A DNA stretch of 64,000 nt. Source: Rachycentron canadum. Lineage: Eukaryota; Chordata; Actinopteri; Carangiformes; Rachycentridae. A program made the translations under genes and the position numbers. The notes beneath the pieces are model-generated. The model was not told where the DNA came from. It did not search any database and was given only the letters and a program-made list of their open reading frames with translations. The DNA is taken from assembly GCA_038496675.1 (NCBI GenBank), contig CM076669.1, positions 874,405-938,404 of the forward strand, in the 5' to 3' direction. Positions 53,201 to 60,328 of the stretch are shown here, piece by piece; position 1 is the stretch's first letter, and each line of letters starts with the position of its first letter.

Positions 53201-53279
53201 CAGGCATCATCCATCCCGAAAACAGGCGCTTACCTGTGATCAGCAGCTGTGTCCATGTCAGACACAGGAACAGGAACAT
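28430..53279 (-). CDS. ptprr: ptprr, receptor-type tyrosine phosphatase R (complete, 16 coding exons)
   Basis: Single-pass receptor phosphatase of the KIM family (with PTPN5 and PTPN7) that binds and inactivates ERK and p38 MAP kinases. The exons sum to 2070 nt, giving 689 residues plus TGA, and all phases join; human PTPRR is 657 residues. Layout: signal peptide 1-15, ectodomain to about 221 with a His-rich tract, membrane span about 222-243 (FYAVVLFFTIFVIVITCLM), Pro-rich cytoplasmic linker, kinase interaction motif about 363-379 (RRGSNVSLVLDM), and a phosphatase domain. The domain has the WPD loop (Asp 586), the active site HCSAGIGRTG (Cys 620, Arg 626; its first Ser codon is split by an intron) and the Q-loop near the C-terminus. 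All catalytic residues are present, so it should be active. The Arg-Arg-Gly-Ser in the KIM is the known PKA-type site controlling kinase binding. It is transcribed towards ptprb and away from the tetraspanins. The ATG was chosen because it opens a hydrophobic leader. Shorter isoforms known in mammals were not traced. Confidence 0.93.
28524..29052. other. ptprr intron 15
   Basis: 529 bases with several scattered TTGTGGGGAC words (near 28671, 28706 and 28770), a common fish repeat motif. A weak tRNA-like stretch at 28950-29020 was not accepted. Confidence 0.55.
29053..29166 (-). CDS. ptprr: ptprr exon 15: active-site P-loop
   Basis: 114 nt, phase 2 to 2, acceptor TTGCAG, donor CAG|GTAAAA. It codes SAGIGRTGCFIATTIGCRQL, GVVDVLSITCQLRAD. 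It completes HCSAGIGRT with exon 14. Confidence 0.93.
29266..29423 (-). CDS. ptprr: ptprr exon 14: WPD loop and catalytic cysteine
   Basis: 158 nt, phase 0 to 2, acceptor GCATAG, donor CAG|GTACAG. It contains HYWYTSWPDHKTPDS with the general-acid Asp and ends VIVHC plus two bases of the next Ser codon. The first residues CGNQTR differ from the mammalian sequence but keep its length. Confidence 0.9.
29517..29627 (-). CDS. ptprr: ptprr exon 13: phosphatase domain
   Basis: 111 nt, phase 0 to 0, acceptor TTGTAG, donor AAG|GTACAA. It codes KCVLYWPEKRGIYGKIEVLV and ends TTRSLTLK. Confidence 0.93.
29628..30263. other. ptprr intron 12
   Basis: 636 bases; only a T run near 29830. Nothing else seen. 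Confidence 0.7.
30264..30401 (-). CDS. ptprr: ptprr exon 12: phosphatase domain
   Basis: 138 nt, phase 0 to 0, acceptor TGCCAG, donor GAG|GTACGA. It codes GYLGNEKAFIATQGPM, NTVNDFWQMAWQEESPVIVM and ITKLKEKNE. Confidence 0.95.
30402..31586. other. ptprr intron 11
   Basis: 1.2 kb with a reverse family B copy (31125-31265) and an AT dinucleotide stretch near 31285. Confidence 0.6.
31125..31265 (-). repeat. dispersed repeat family B, reverse copy
   Basis: The reverse complement holds CCATCCAACC, GTGTTTTAC and CAGCCAATCAGAGGAGAGG in the same order as at 2810 and 41268. Confidence 0.55.
31587..31666 (-). CDS. ptprr: ptprr exon 11: phosphatase domain
   Basis: 80 nt, phase 1 to 0, acceptor TTATTAG, donor CGG|GTGAGT. 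It codes PHSRVILKSKSCNDLLSSYI, then NANYIR, the conserved phosphatase core. Confidence 0.92.
31985..32265. repeat. degenerate tandem repeat
   Basis: Imperfect units built on CAGACTCAGTCT and GACCTGGTCT, spaced about 40-60 bases. Old and diverged. Confidence 0.6.
33115..33345 (-). repeat. dispersed repeat family A, copy 4
   Basis: Reverse copy of the right half, including GTACAGTCTGTCAATCA and CCATCCCCTGCTTTG. Confidence 0.85.
33461..33545 (-). CDS. ptprr: ptprr exon 10: start of phosphatase domain
   Basis: 85 nt, phase 0 to 1, acceptor CTCAG, donor A|GTGAGT. It codes EIPMNFIDPKDLDIPNHG, then TKNRYKTILP, the phosphotyrosine-recognition loop. Confidence 0.92.
33742..33931 (-). CDS. ptprr: ptprr exon 9: kinase interaction motif
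   Basis: 190 nt, phase 2 to 0, acceptor CTCCAG, donor ACT|GTACGT. It codes RRGSNVSLVLDMSALGSVEP, the ERK/p38 docking site, followed by AAKEYLSSAGRPLTRQHLRD and HAEFT. Confidence 0.92.
35358..35493. repeat. G-rich minisatellite
   Basis: Tandem GGTGA/GGTAG/GGGTT pentamers organised in a 30 bp higher unit (about two and a half copies near 35395-35470). G-rich on the plus strand, the ptprr template strand. Confidence 0.85.
35992..36053. repeat. (CA)n microsatellite
   Basis: About 30 CA units with one CGCA interruption. Confidence 0.95.
36463..36720 (-). repeat. dispersed repeat family A, copy 5
   Basis: Reverse copy ending 113 bases from ptprr exon 8. It includes CAGTGGAGTCGCCCCCTGAT, and a short internal deletion removes the TAAACTCATTAGGA block seen in other copies. 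Confidence 0.85.
36834..36968 (-). CDS. ptprr: ptprr exon 8: linker and start of kinase interaction motif
   Basis: 135 nt, phase 2 to 2, acceptor CTCCTAG, donor AAG|GTAGGC. It ends with CPSPFRMKPAAGLQER, which matches the PTPRR block just before the KIM. Confidence 0.85.
37053..37174 (-). CDS. ptprr: ptprr exon 7: Pro-rich cytoplasmic linker
   Basis: 122 nt, phase 0 to 2, acceptor TTCCAG, donor CAG|GTAATT. It codes VVTSGSMVQAELPPAVATPI, then PPVVPLP. The SMVQ block is shared with mammalian PTPRR; the rest is poorly conserved linker. Confidence 0.75.
37269..37391 (-). CDS. ptprr: ptprr exon 6: juxtamembrane cytoplasmic segment
   Basis: 123 nt, phase 0 to 0, acceptor CTCCAG, donor AAG|GTCACC. 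It codes VLYRLKEKVQVSDRQLKA, then a Pro-rich stretch. The basic stop-transfer YRLKEK follows the membrane span of exon 5. Confidence 0.85.
37392..39070. other. ptprr intron 5
   Basis: 1.7 kb with an A run near 37628, a long GT tract (38530-38601) and a short one near 38749. No exon seen. Confidence 0.65.
38530..38601. repeat. (GT)n microsatellite
   Basis: About 36 perfect TG units. Confidence 0.95.
39071..39178 (-). CDS. ptprr: ptprr exon 5: transmembrane segment
   Basis: 108 nt, phase 0 to 0, acceptor CTGCAG, donor ATG|GTAAAA. It codes KNVLQGEQRDHVWSREG, then the membrane span FYAVVLFFTIFVIVITCLM. Confidence 0.92.
39179..39831. other. ptprr intron 4
   Basis: 653 bases, AT-rich. Nothing recognised. 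Confidence 0.7.
39832..39981 (-). CDS. ptprr: ptprr exon 4: ectodomain
   Basis: 150 nt, phase 0 to 0, acceptor CTTACAG, donor GAG|GTGTGT. It codes EEKNGIELFVSSDRLGIS, AEEVIQSLNVRVLHRHLG and FGITEVSTE, as in PTPRR. Confidence 0.9.
40062..40175 (-). CDS. ptprr: ptprr exon 3: ectodomain
   Basis: 114 nt, phase 0 to 0, acceptor CTCTCAG inside a CT run, donor AAT|GTAAGA. It codes YLAVDVRRLNVSLLRWF, then REGVAAALGVPAGRVHINRL, which matches PTPRR closely. Confidence 0.88.
41268..41445 (+). repeat. dispersed repeat family B, copy 2
   Basis: Matches 2810-2990 over GTGATGTCACAA, AAGCAGTCAACACCCTCAG, GTTTTACCTGAAAAC and CCAATCAGAAGAGAGGATCA. Confidence 0.65.
41606..41652. repeat. (GT)n microsatellite
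   Basis: About 23 perfect GT units; a CA tract follows at 41738-41762. Confidence 0.95.
44016..44221. repeat. paired (CA)n and (GT)n microsatellites
   Basis: CA tract 44016-44046 and GT tract 44170-44221 separated by 123 bases of unique sequence. Confidence 0.9.
44323..44346. repeat. (ATT)n trinucleotide run
   Basis: Eight ATT units. Confidence 0.9.
44729..44753. repeat. (AAC)n trinucleotide run
   Basis: Eight AAC units. Confidence 0.9.
44868..45072. repeat. compound CA-rich microsatellite
   Basis: CA runs broken by ACAGACACAC and ACAAACACAC variants, with one short unique block at 44891-44956. Confidence 0.9.
46047..46430 (+). repeat. dispersed repeat family A, copy 6
   Basis: Long forward copy running from the AAAGAAGTCAGATTG block through GGGGGCGTGGCTACT to AACCAAGATGGCGACAGAC. 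Confidence 0.9.
47380..47560 (-). repeat. dispersed repeat family A, copy 7
   Basis: Reverse partial copy: ACAGTCTGTCAATCACACAG, CCATCCCCTGCTTTC and ATTTTCCCATAGACTTCAAT. Confidence 0.85.
48777..49078 (-). CDS. ptprr: ptprr exon 2: ectodomain with His-rich tract
   Basis: 302 nt, phase 1 to 0, acceptor CATCAG, donor GTG|GTGAGT. It contains a His-rich stretch (HLHHLHHHHHRSH) encoded by CAT repeats and ends ARHLVTV. The block TLNLLARPHHEV aligns with the mammalian PTPRR ectodomain ahead of the same boundary, which supports the exon. Confidence 0.8.
49079..53233. other. ptprr intron 1
   Basis: 4.2 kb. Holds a family A copy (52250-52500) and no accepted exon. A GC-rich stretch near 50880-50960 might be an alternative promoter, but nothing else supports that. 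Confidence 0.6.
52250..52500 (+). repeat. dispersed repeat family A, copy 8 (internally deleted)
   Basis: Keeps the left end (CCATCAGGGGGCGACTCCAC) and the right end (CAAGATGGCCGACAG) but lacks the middle: CTACTTCTCCC runs straight into TTGAGTACAGAGCAGG. Confidence 0.85.
53234..53279 (-). CDS. ptprr: ptprr exon 1: start codon and signal peptide
   Basis: 46 nt, ATG at 53279, MFLFLCLTWTQLLIT, donor CAG|GTAAGC, phase 1 end. It sits at the edge of a CpG-rich block that fits a promoter. Phase joins exon 2. Confidence 0.8.
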
Positions 53280-53289
53280 GGTGAGAAAC

Positions 53290-53660
53290 CCTCCTCTTCC
53301 TCCTCTTCCTCCTCACACTCTAAGAAATCCCTTATCCGCTGAGATGATGCACACGGGGAAACAGCCGGTGTGTTTTTCCGCACATCTATCCGTGTCCGCA
53401 GCGTGGAGCATGAGGGGGGGGCTCCAGAGATCCGCTCCACCACCAGCGGAGGCCCCCCGCTGCGACGCTCCTTCCCCGCCCTGCGGCGTCCGACAGCGGC
53501 CTGGCTGCAGGAGGACGAGCCGCTGTGCAGCAGCAGCTCCGGGGAGAAGCAGAGGCTTTTTCCACCTGAGGCTCAGAGACGACGGAGGAGCGTGTGGCTC
53601 AGGTGGAGGCTGGTGATGATGATGATGATGATGAAGAGAGGAAGGGGAGGAGAAAAGGCG
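53290..53660 (-). promoter_or_regulatory. CpG-rich block upstream of ptprr exon 1
   Basis: GC-rich DNA with many CG dinucleotides directly upstream of the ptprr start codon, unlike its AT-rich surroundings. This fits a CpG-island promoter and 5' UTR. No transcription start can be fixed from sequence. Confidence 0.5.
53613..53633. repeat. (GAT)n trinucleotide run
   Basis: Seven GAT units inside the CpG-rich block upstream of ptprr. Confidence 0.85.
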
Positions 53661-54407
53661 GGGCAGAGGAAGAGGAGGATTTATTAACAATTATTTTAAA
53701 AAGTCAGAAATAAACCAACCAGACATTTTTGTCTTATTTATCATTAATTAGTTGATAAATGTATTTTAATTTTTAATACATATTCACCAAAACATAAAAT
53801 GTGTCCAGATCATTAATTAAACTCACCTTCCAAATATTTCTATAGCGCCACCAACAGGTCAAAGGTCCAGCTCAAACAGCAGCTTCAATGATGCTCTGAG
53901 CTCTTTTCTTTTATTGGGTTGTGTTATTGTGAAGTTCTCATACAGGAAATAGTTATAGCCAAGGTCTGTGGCTCTTACTGTGAAGGGCAGGAAAAACAGG
54001 AAGTGACAGTGTGGTTTGTACGGTGTGATTGTGTGAACACTTCTAAAACAACACAACACAATAAAATAGGTGACAATATTAATGAATGTTAATCATCAAT
54101 TAGCTCAAGAGTTGTGATGACTAACAGGCTAATTAGCTCATCTGATGCGTTCAAGTCATATCTTTTATACTGTAATTGCAAGAAGCTGAGTGGGAAAAGC
54201 ATTCACATCAAAACAATCAAATTTTAATAATAATAATAATTTGATAGAATCTGTTTTCACATTAAAACTCATTTGTAACACAACAACAACAACAATAATG
54301 AAGAAGTAATTTTAGGCAATTTTGCAGTGATTCAAAGACTGAGGTCTCCTTCATCCCATTCTGCTGAGATTCAGTGAATGCAGCATCACTCTATGCTAAT
54401 TGATCCC

Positions 54408-54850
54408 ATAAATGGTCTCTAAACCTGGACCCGGACTCTGGTCTGAAGAGCCTTAACCCTTCATTCTCTCTAATGACCATCAGGGGGCGACTCCACTGGT
54501 TGTTAAAGAAGTCAGATTGTATTGAAGTCTATGGGAAAATGTCCCTACTTCTCCTTGATTTATTTGCTCAGTAAACGTTTTCCTAATGAGTTTATGGTCT
54601 CAGTCTCTAGTTTCAAGTCTTCAATACAACATGATGTTCATTTTTTAAATGATGGTCCATTTAGAGGAAAATAAACCAGAAAGCAGGGGATGAATTAGGG
54701 GGCGTGGCTACTGTGTGATTGACAGACTGTACCACCCAATCAGGATAGAGTACAGAGCAGCTCAGCTCCACCCCTCACTCCTCCTCACCTCCACCTTCTC
54801 CTCCACATATGGTTTCTTCTGGTTTTAAAAAACCAAGATGGCCGACAAAT
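54408..54850 (+). repeat. dispersed repeat family A, copy 9 (most complete)
   Basis: The longest copy, about 440 bases, carrying every block seen in the others: CCTGGACCCGGACTCTGG, GGGGGCGACTCCACTGG, the TCAGTAAACGTTTTCC middle, GGGGGCGTGGCTACTGTGTG, CACCCAATCAGGATAGAG, and CAAGATGGCCGACAAATTAC. No target-site duplication or terminal inverted repeat was obvious. Confidence 0.9.
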
Positions 54851-55177
54851 TACAAACTGGAGGATGGGTGACGTCACAATCACATCATGGCCAAAAGGCT
54901 TCACCTTCAGGTTATAAAGTTTTTCTCTTTTTTGTTTTGTTTTCTTGTTTTTGTGAATTATGGAGTAAATTCAGCTCAGATCAGTCTGTAGTTGAGAAAA
55001 GTTGCTCAAACAAAGGAAGTAAATTTCCTCTTGTAAACAGTCAGTGGGTTTTAGTTTCACTTTCCGTTTCTACACCTCCCATGTGTGACAGGAAGTCCTC
55101 CCCAACTTCATCATTTCACGTTCACCTCCTCGCAGGCAACGCCAACATCTGGATGTTCCTGCAGCAGGTGAAGCATC

Positions 55178-55225
55178 ATGGTTTGGATCAATCGTCTCTT
55201 CATCATCATCAACACCTTCCTCGTG
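55178..55225 (+). CDS. tetraspanin 1 exon 1: start and first membrane span
   Basis: 48 nt: MVWINRLFIIINTFLV, donor GTG|GTGAGT. It aligns with exon 1 of the downstream tspan8-like gene, which ends at the same place. Confidence 0.75.
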
Positions 55226-58200
55226 GTGAGTACCTGCAGCAGAAGAAAAGACTCATTCTGCCTGAAGAAGCTTTAACAGAAGATGTAAACAGTCATAGTG
55301 ACGCAGGAGGATTTTCAGCCACAACAGATCATGAGCGACCTCTGCTGGTCAAACAGACGAGGTGCACTTATGAGTCAGGGTTGAAACTGAGCTTCAACTG
55401 TTCTCTTATTGACTCATTCATTAACATTGGTCTGTTTTTATTTCAATTAATCTGTACTTGACTTTTACTAAATTAATCAATTAAAATAATGGCATGAACA
55501 GTTTCCCAGAGGCCACAGTGATGTCCTCAGTTTGATGCTTTTGTTCCACTAAAGGATAAAAAACACAAAATATATAAAATAAAGCAAAAAAAAAAAAAAA
55601 AACATAATAAACATAATAGAAACTGAAACCAAAATTTCTTTATGGAAAACGGTTCAAAATAGTTGGAGAGTAATTTTCTGTTTATTGTCACATCAACTAA
55701 TTGTTTTTGCTCTGATTATCAGTGAACCTGAAATTCAATGATAAATTAATGAGCCTATGAAATGTTAGAAAACAGCAGGAAAGATCCCAAGCTGAGATCT
55801 TTCAAAGTCTTATTTTGTCTCCTGCATTACATGAGTCAAATGGAAAACATCCAAACAGGTCATAGTGATATATAAATGAAATTAAAATAACAAAATAAAG
55901 GCTTTTTTTTTATGAAAATGCATCTGAGCTGTTTTTAAGTCTGTCTCCTCGTTATGGAGACACCAGCCCAAACTTTAAAACCAAAAAACATTCAAAGAAA
56001 TAAATCCTAAAATAAACAGGACATCGGCGCAGAGATGCTGCAGATCTTGGTCCAGAACACAAAGATATTGAGTTAACAGTGATATAACAAAGTCTCTAAT
56101 GTATCTCTTATATTTCAGACCCATCACTGTTATAGGGACTTTTATGTTGTGGCCGAACCTCATCACATACTTTAGATCACGGAGCCTTTTCAGGACATGT
56201 GCCACTGAGGATCCACTGTGGTGCTGAGAGGTGGAGGTTTGGACAGAACTCTGCCCTGTGGTTTTACAGCAGATTGAAGTGGATGTGATTTGGCAAAGAC
56301 CCGATTATTGAGCGTCTTCCTGAAACGGCCTTTTAGTGGAGGAGCGTAGAGCAGACGGGCTTTCAGACGTCTGGGCCTTGGTTCACTTTGAAAAGTGCTG
56401 CAGTGTATTATTTCAGCAGGACGCCCTGAAGGTGCGGCTGAGCTTTCCTGACTCACACTGGGACACAGAGCAGCTTCCTTTTGAAATATTTATTATATTT
56501 GTAATGAGATAAGGAAATCCTCATCCTCCTGCTGCTGCTGCTAAAGTGGCTCTGAAAGCTCAGATCACTGTTGAAATCACGAGCAGAACAAACATCCAGT
56601 TCAGGTTTGTGATGAACACGGTCTCAAACAACGGCCTCTGATTGGTCACAGCTTTGTGGGAGTGAAGATGCAGTTGTTGTAACTGATGCAGACTCACGTT
56701 GAAGCTGTTGTATCGGTGGTTTCTAATGTTGGCGTCTTCCTGCTGACCCTTCCCTAACGGCCATCGCCGCCATGTCTGTTTCAGGTTTTAACTAACGTGG
56801 ACCTGCTCCTCTCTCTGGGTCTGCCGCCTCCAGCTGATGACGGTTTACATGGAGACGATGATGTAAGGACAAACACTAGACACACACATCAGTTTATGAC
56901 ACAACACTAACCAGCCAATCAACTCTCTGTCACCCAGTTTAAAGCTCAGATAACGAAACACACGGCCTTCTACATGATGGAGAGAATTGTGGTTACCATG
57001 GTGATCTTGGTGGTCAGCATCCTGGGAGTGTGTGGAGCCCTGAAGAAGAACCTGGTGGCTCTGACTGTGGTGAGTAGAGACACTGATGAAGTAATCTCCA
57101 AATGTTGGTGATGGCTGAGATAAACTTGTTCAACCTCCTGTTGTTATCCATCAGAAGAAGAAGAAGAACCAAAAACCAGCTCAGCTCAGCCAGCCAATCA
57201 GAAGAGAGTATCTGAGCCTCTTTGTTGATTGGCTGACTGTTTTCTGGGGGGTCCAACCGAGTGTCAACCCTCCGTGACGTCACCCGTTGGTTTGCGTGAG
57301 CTGCTCTGGGTCTATAAACTCGTCCAGGTTTTACAACCAAACAAAAATGAAAAAAAAACTTAATAAACATCCACAACAAACAACAGAGGACTGAAAGTCA
57401 GACTGACCCACAAGCCTCTGGTGTCTCACCTCATAACACAAATAAAGCAACAAAAACAGGACGAACAAACTTCACAAAAACAACAGGAAATGAACCGAGG
57501 TCCCGGTTCCTCTTTAAAGGTTTGTCTCCATCAGACTGGACCAAACGCACCTGAGGGGAGAAGACTGAGTCCAGAGTCATTTACATGTCATTACCAGCAG
57601 GGGGAGGATGTAACATCAACTCTGTCTTCTTCTGTAGTTCCTGGGCTTCATGGTGGCTTCAAGTCTGCTGATGCTAAAAGTTAGAGTCACAGCTGCCTCA
57701 GTCCGTCCACAGGTAACAACCCTGACTAAAGTTACTTCACCAGATTTAATTGGACAGCTCATTTACTAATCAATTAATTAGCCAATCACCAGACGACCAC
57801 TGCTGCCTGAATGTCTTTCATTTCATTTGTTTATAGCTGGAGAGACTGATGGAGGAATGGTGGCGTCCTCGTCTCCCACTAGATCAGGCCTCAGACAACA
57901 TCAGGAACTGGGTTGGAGGTCTCCAGTCGTCAGTAAGAACCACACACACATTATAAATCTTCAGTGTGTTGGGGGGTGTAATACATTCTGCAGCCTGTAG
58001 GGGGCACTACTTCTTCTCTTGTGTTTAGTTTGGCTGCTGTGGCGTGTTCAGCTACAAAGACTGGGATGACAACATCCCCGACTCCTGTCTGTGCAGCCAT
58101 GAGGAAGAGGAGGGGACGAAGGGCTCGTGTCAGACCATCAACTACAGAGTATTAACACACAGATGACACAAAAATATTAGATATTAGATAAAGATATTTC

Positions 58201-59548
58201 ACACATCAACATTTTTCATGATGACATTTTGTGTTTGTCAAATTCCCAGTGTTTAGTAAAAACCTGAACCTTTTTTATGAGGTTATTGTTTTATTGTTTA
58301 CTCACTTTTTTTAAATTATTATTTTAGCTTATATTTTATTTTATTATTAACTGGTTTCTGAGGTTTTCGGCTATAAACACACTTGCTGCCTCTGCAGAAA
58401 CTCCTGAGGGAGCTGTGTTTTCTTTCTCTTCTCAACGTCAAGGGCCTTAAAGATTAAAGACAGAAATATCAAGGTTTCTCCTGTTTTTCCTCCTCTAGAA
58501 CTTCCTGTTGAACCTTTTGTGGCAGAAGAAGTTTGTCCACATGCAGGTCAGTGGGCAGGAAGTTGACTTCTTATTTAATCAGTTAAATTCTGTGATATTA
58601 ATGTTATCGTGTTAAAATGTCGTGACAAAAACAAAGCAACTGAAAATTTTAAACATCTGTACAATAGTTCAGAGTTGACTTTAAAATGTTTCTGTCAGTC
58701 CCTGACCTCAAGCTTAGTCCATCAGAAGTCGGGCTTATTGTTAAATTTATACTCTGTTATGTTTCCTCAAATTTAGACCTTCACCTATCAGCCCTGCTGC
58801 CCCCCCCCCCCTTCCTAAATGAGGATAAATATGTATTAAATTTCATCTTTCTTATATCTCTTGTTTCTTCCATTGCATGTTCTGTCCAGCAATATATATA
58901 AATATTGTTTGTGTGTCGTTATTCAGTGCTGTTCATGTCATTGACTAAACTAAAACACCACCACAGGTACATTTAAGGTAGAAACCGTATTTTGTTGTAA
59001 CTTCTCTCTCCTCCATCAGTCCTGCTTCCCCTTCATCATGATGTCTGTCAGAATAACCACTGACGTCCCACTGCCTCTGAACGTCTCTCTGTTCGTCCTG
59101 ATGGTGAGTTAAAGGTGTTTCACGTCCTAAAAACCAGGCACAAAACTGTCAGTCACAACGTTTCATCATCATCTTTCCCACCGTTTCAAATTACTTTTTG
59201 AAAAATGCTGTTTAAATCCATTATTTACCATCATTAATATGTCCATGTTTTTTTCCATAATTAATCTGACTGGACTTCAATTTAAATTGTATTGCGTTTT
59301 TTTGGTACATTTTTAAAAAGGCCCTGTTCTCATACAGATTCTGGATTGAGCAGTGAATCTGATTAGTTACAGCACAAACCAAACATCAGTGTGTTTGTGT
59401 GGTGCAGCTTCTGGCCTCTGTGCTGTCGTCACTGATGATCTACCAGATGATAAAAGCCTCCAACAGGCCCCACGCGCCGCTGTCTGTGGCGCCGACGCTC
59501 ACCGACGACCCGCCCGCCTACAATCAGCTGTACAACCTGCCTGATTAG
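55178..59548 (+). CDS. tetraspanin, tspan8-like (complete, 9 exons)
   Basis: Four-pass membrane protein of the tetraspanin family, which organises partner proteins in the plasma membrane and endosomes. Nine exons sum to 822 nt (273 residues plus TAG), all in phase 0. Features: membrane spans near 5-29, 53-77, 83-105 and 217-241; large extracellular loop with the hallmark CCG (146-148) and six cysteines in total. The end of exon 3 (ILGVCGALKKNLVALTV) parallels the downstream gene (ILGAYGAHKENKVSLII) with the same intron position, so the two look like tandem paralogues. The first span is odd: exon 2 puts an Asp inside it. The C-terminal tail is longer than in TSPAN8 and holds PPAY and YNQL. The ATG was chosen because it precedes the hydrophobic start and ends at a GTG|GTGAGT donor. 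It could be another fish-specific tetraspanin; the exact orthology is not settled. Confidence 0.82.
55226..56784. other. tetraspanin 1 intron 1
   Basis: 1.56 kb; an A run near 55588. Nothing else recognised. Confidence 0.65.
56785..56862 (+). CDS. tetraspanin 1 exon 2: end of span 1 and small loop
   Basis: 78 nt, acceptor TTTCAG, donor GAT|GTAAGG. It codes VLTNVDLLLSLGLPPP and an acidic loop. The other two frames have early stops, so the unusual sequence is not a frame error. Confidence 0.65.
56938..57069 (+). CDS. tetraspanin 1 exon 3: second membrane span
   Basis: 132 nt, acceptor CACCCAG, donor GTG|GTGAGT. It contains MVILVVSILGVCGALKKN, the typical span-2 and inner-loop pattern. Confidence 0.82.
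57070..57637. other. tetraspanin 1 intron 3
   Basis: 568 bases; CAGCCAATCAGAAGAGAGTA at about 57191 recalls family B. No exon seen. Confidence 0.55.
57638..57712 (+). CDS. tetraspanin 1 exon 4: third membrane span
   Basis: 75 nt, acceptor TCTGTAG, donor CAG|GTAACA. It codes FLGFMVASSLLMLKVRV and the start of the large loop. Confidence 0.78.
57837..57932 (+). CDS. tetraspanin 1 exon 5: large extracellular loop
   Basis: 96 nt, acceptor TTATAG, donor TCA|GTAAGA. It contains LERLMEEWWRPRL and DNIRNWVGGLQSS, just before the CCG motif. Confidence 0.75.
58029..58148 (+). CDS. tetraspanin 1 exon 6: CCG motif
   Basis: 120 nt, acceptor TGTTTAG, donor AGA|GTATTA. It codes FGCCGVFSYKDWDDNIPDSC and later Cys residues that form the loop disulphides. 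Confidence 0.85.
58149..58498. other. tetraspanin 1 intron 6
   Basis: 350 bases, AT-rich, no feature. Confidence 0.7.
58499..58546 (+). CDS. tetraspanin 1 exon 7: large loop
   Basis: 48 nt, acceptor CCTCTAG, donor CAG|GTCAGT. It codes NFLLNLLWQKKFVHMQ. Short, supported by phase and splice sites only. Confidence 0.65.
58547..59019. other. tetraspanin 1 intron 7
   Basis: 473 bases, AT-rich with a C run near 58801. No feature. Confidence 0.7.
59020..59103 (+). CDS. tetraspanin 1 exon 8: end of loop and start of fourth span
   Basis: 84 nt, acceptor CCATCAG, donor ATG|GTGAGT. It codes SCFPFIMMSVRITT and LPLNVSLFVLM. Confidence 0.75.
59104..59407. other. tetraspanin 1 intron 8
   Basis: 304 bases, AT-rich, no feature. 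Confidence 0.7.
59408..59548 (+). CDS. tetraspanin 1 exon 9: fourth span, cytoplasmic tail and stop
   Basis: 141 nt with TAG at 59546-59548, acceptor GTGCAG. It codes LLASVLSSLMIYQMIKAS and a Pro-rich tail ending DDPPAYNQLYNLPD. Confidence 0.8.
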   Translation, partial: LLASVLSSLMIYQMIKASNRPHAPLSVAPTLTDDPPAYNQLYNLPD

Positions 59549-59917
59549 GCCGCCGTCACAGGGTCGACAGCACAACTGTCACCATGAACGCCAAGGTTCA
59601 TTTCTTGATGGGTTGGTGATAAAAGGTTTATCTTATTTTCATTACGCCTTCTGCTGTTGTTTCCAGTATGAATCTGTTTCCGCCCTGATGAAGATCCACA
59701 GAGGTTGGAACTGATCTGGCTTTAACATACAAAGGTTCTCATTTTCTTTACTGTGACCAACTAAAGCTAAAACTGTAGAAATCATTCAGAAAGAGAAAAC
59801 CTGGGGATGAAAGAAGAGAGTGGTGTCTATATATGTAAGTTTAAATGTGTCAAAACAACACAACTGGAGGATGTGTTTGCTTGTGTAAATCTAAATACTG
59901 CACTTCTCTGACTGTCA

Positions 59918-59923
59918 AATAAA
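59918..59923 (+). other. polyadenylation signal of tetraspanin 1
   Basis: AATAAA 370 bases after the stop codon at 59548, the first full signal in the expected direction. A 3' UTR of about 390 bases would be ordinary. Confidence 0.5.
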
Positions 59924-60328
59924 TGAAGCTCAGATTCTCAGTTAGTCTTTTTTTCTTGACTCCAGGCCTGGAGATACAGCCTTGAACACACATTGTTCAA
60001 ATTACAAAATATTTTGTGCCTGCACCAGTTTCCATTTACACTGTTTATTAGGAACACTGAGCTAAAATTCTCCTCAATGAACTTTTGGCTGCAATGTCAG
60101 CTACATACCAACAACCAGGAAATTTCTTATTTCATGACTTTCACAGAATTAAATCCATCCAAGTTTCCTGTTTAGACACGAAAGCAGTTAGGAATGAGAG
60201 TCTGACGATTTATTTGTGTGGGAAACCTCAAGCTGTTTAAAGTCTCATCCATCTGCACATTAATACTACTGAGATAACTTTATCAACAGGCAGCCATTAA
60301 ACCTGTTAAACACACAATACAATGAGGG

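Larger units (their letters stand above)
53280..55177. other. divergent spacer between ptprr and tetraspanin 1
   Basis: 1.9 kb between the two start codons. Right of the ptprr CpG block it is AT-rich and then holds the longest family A copy (54408-54850). Confidence 0.65.

Noticed and set aside
53176..53690. Overlapping open frames in the GC-rich block (up to 146 codons).
   Set aside because: Open by base composition in the ptprr promoter and 5' UTR; no recognisable protein.
54838..55461. Plus-strand 207-codon frame overlapping tetraspanin exon 1.
   Set aside because: It starts inside a dispersed repeat and uses a different frame from the tetraspanin.
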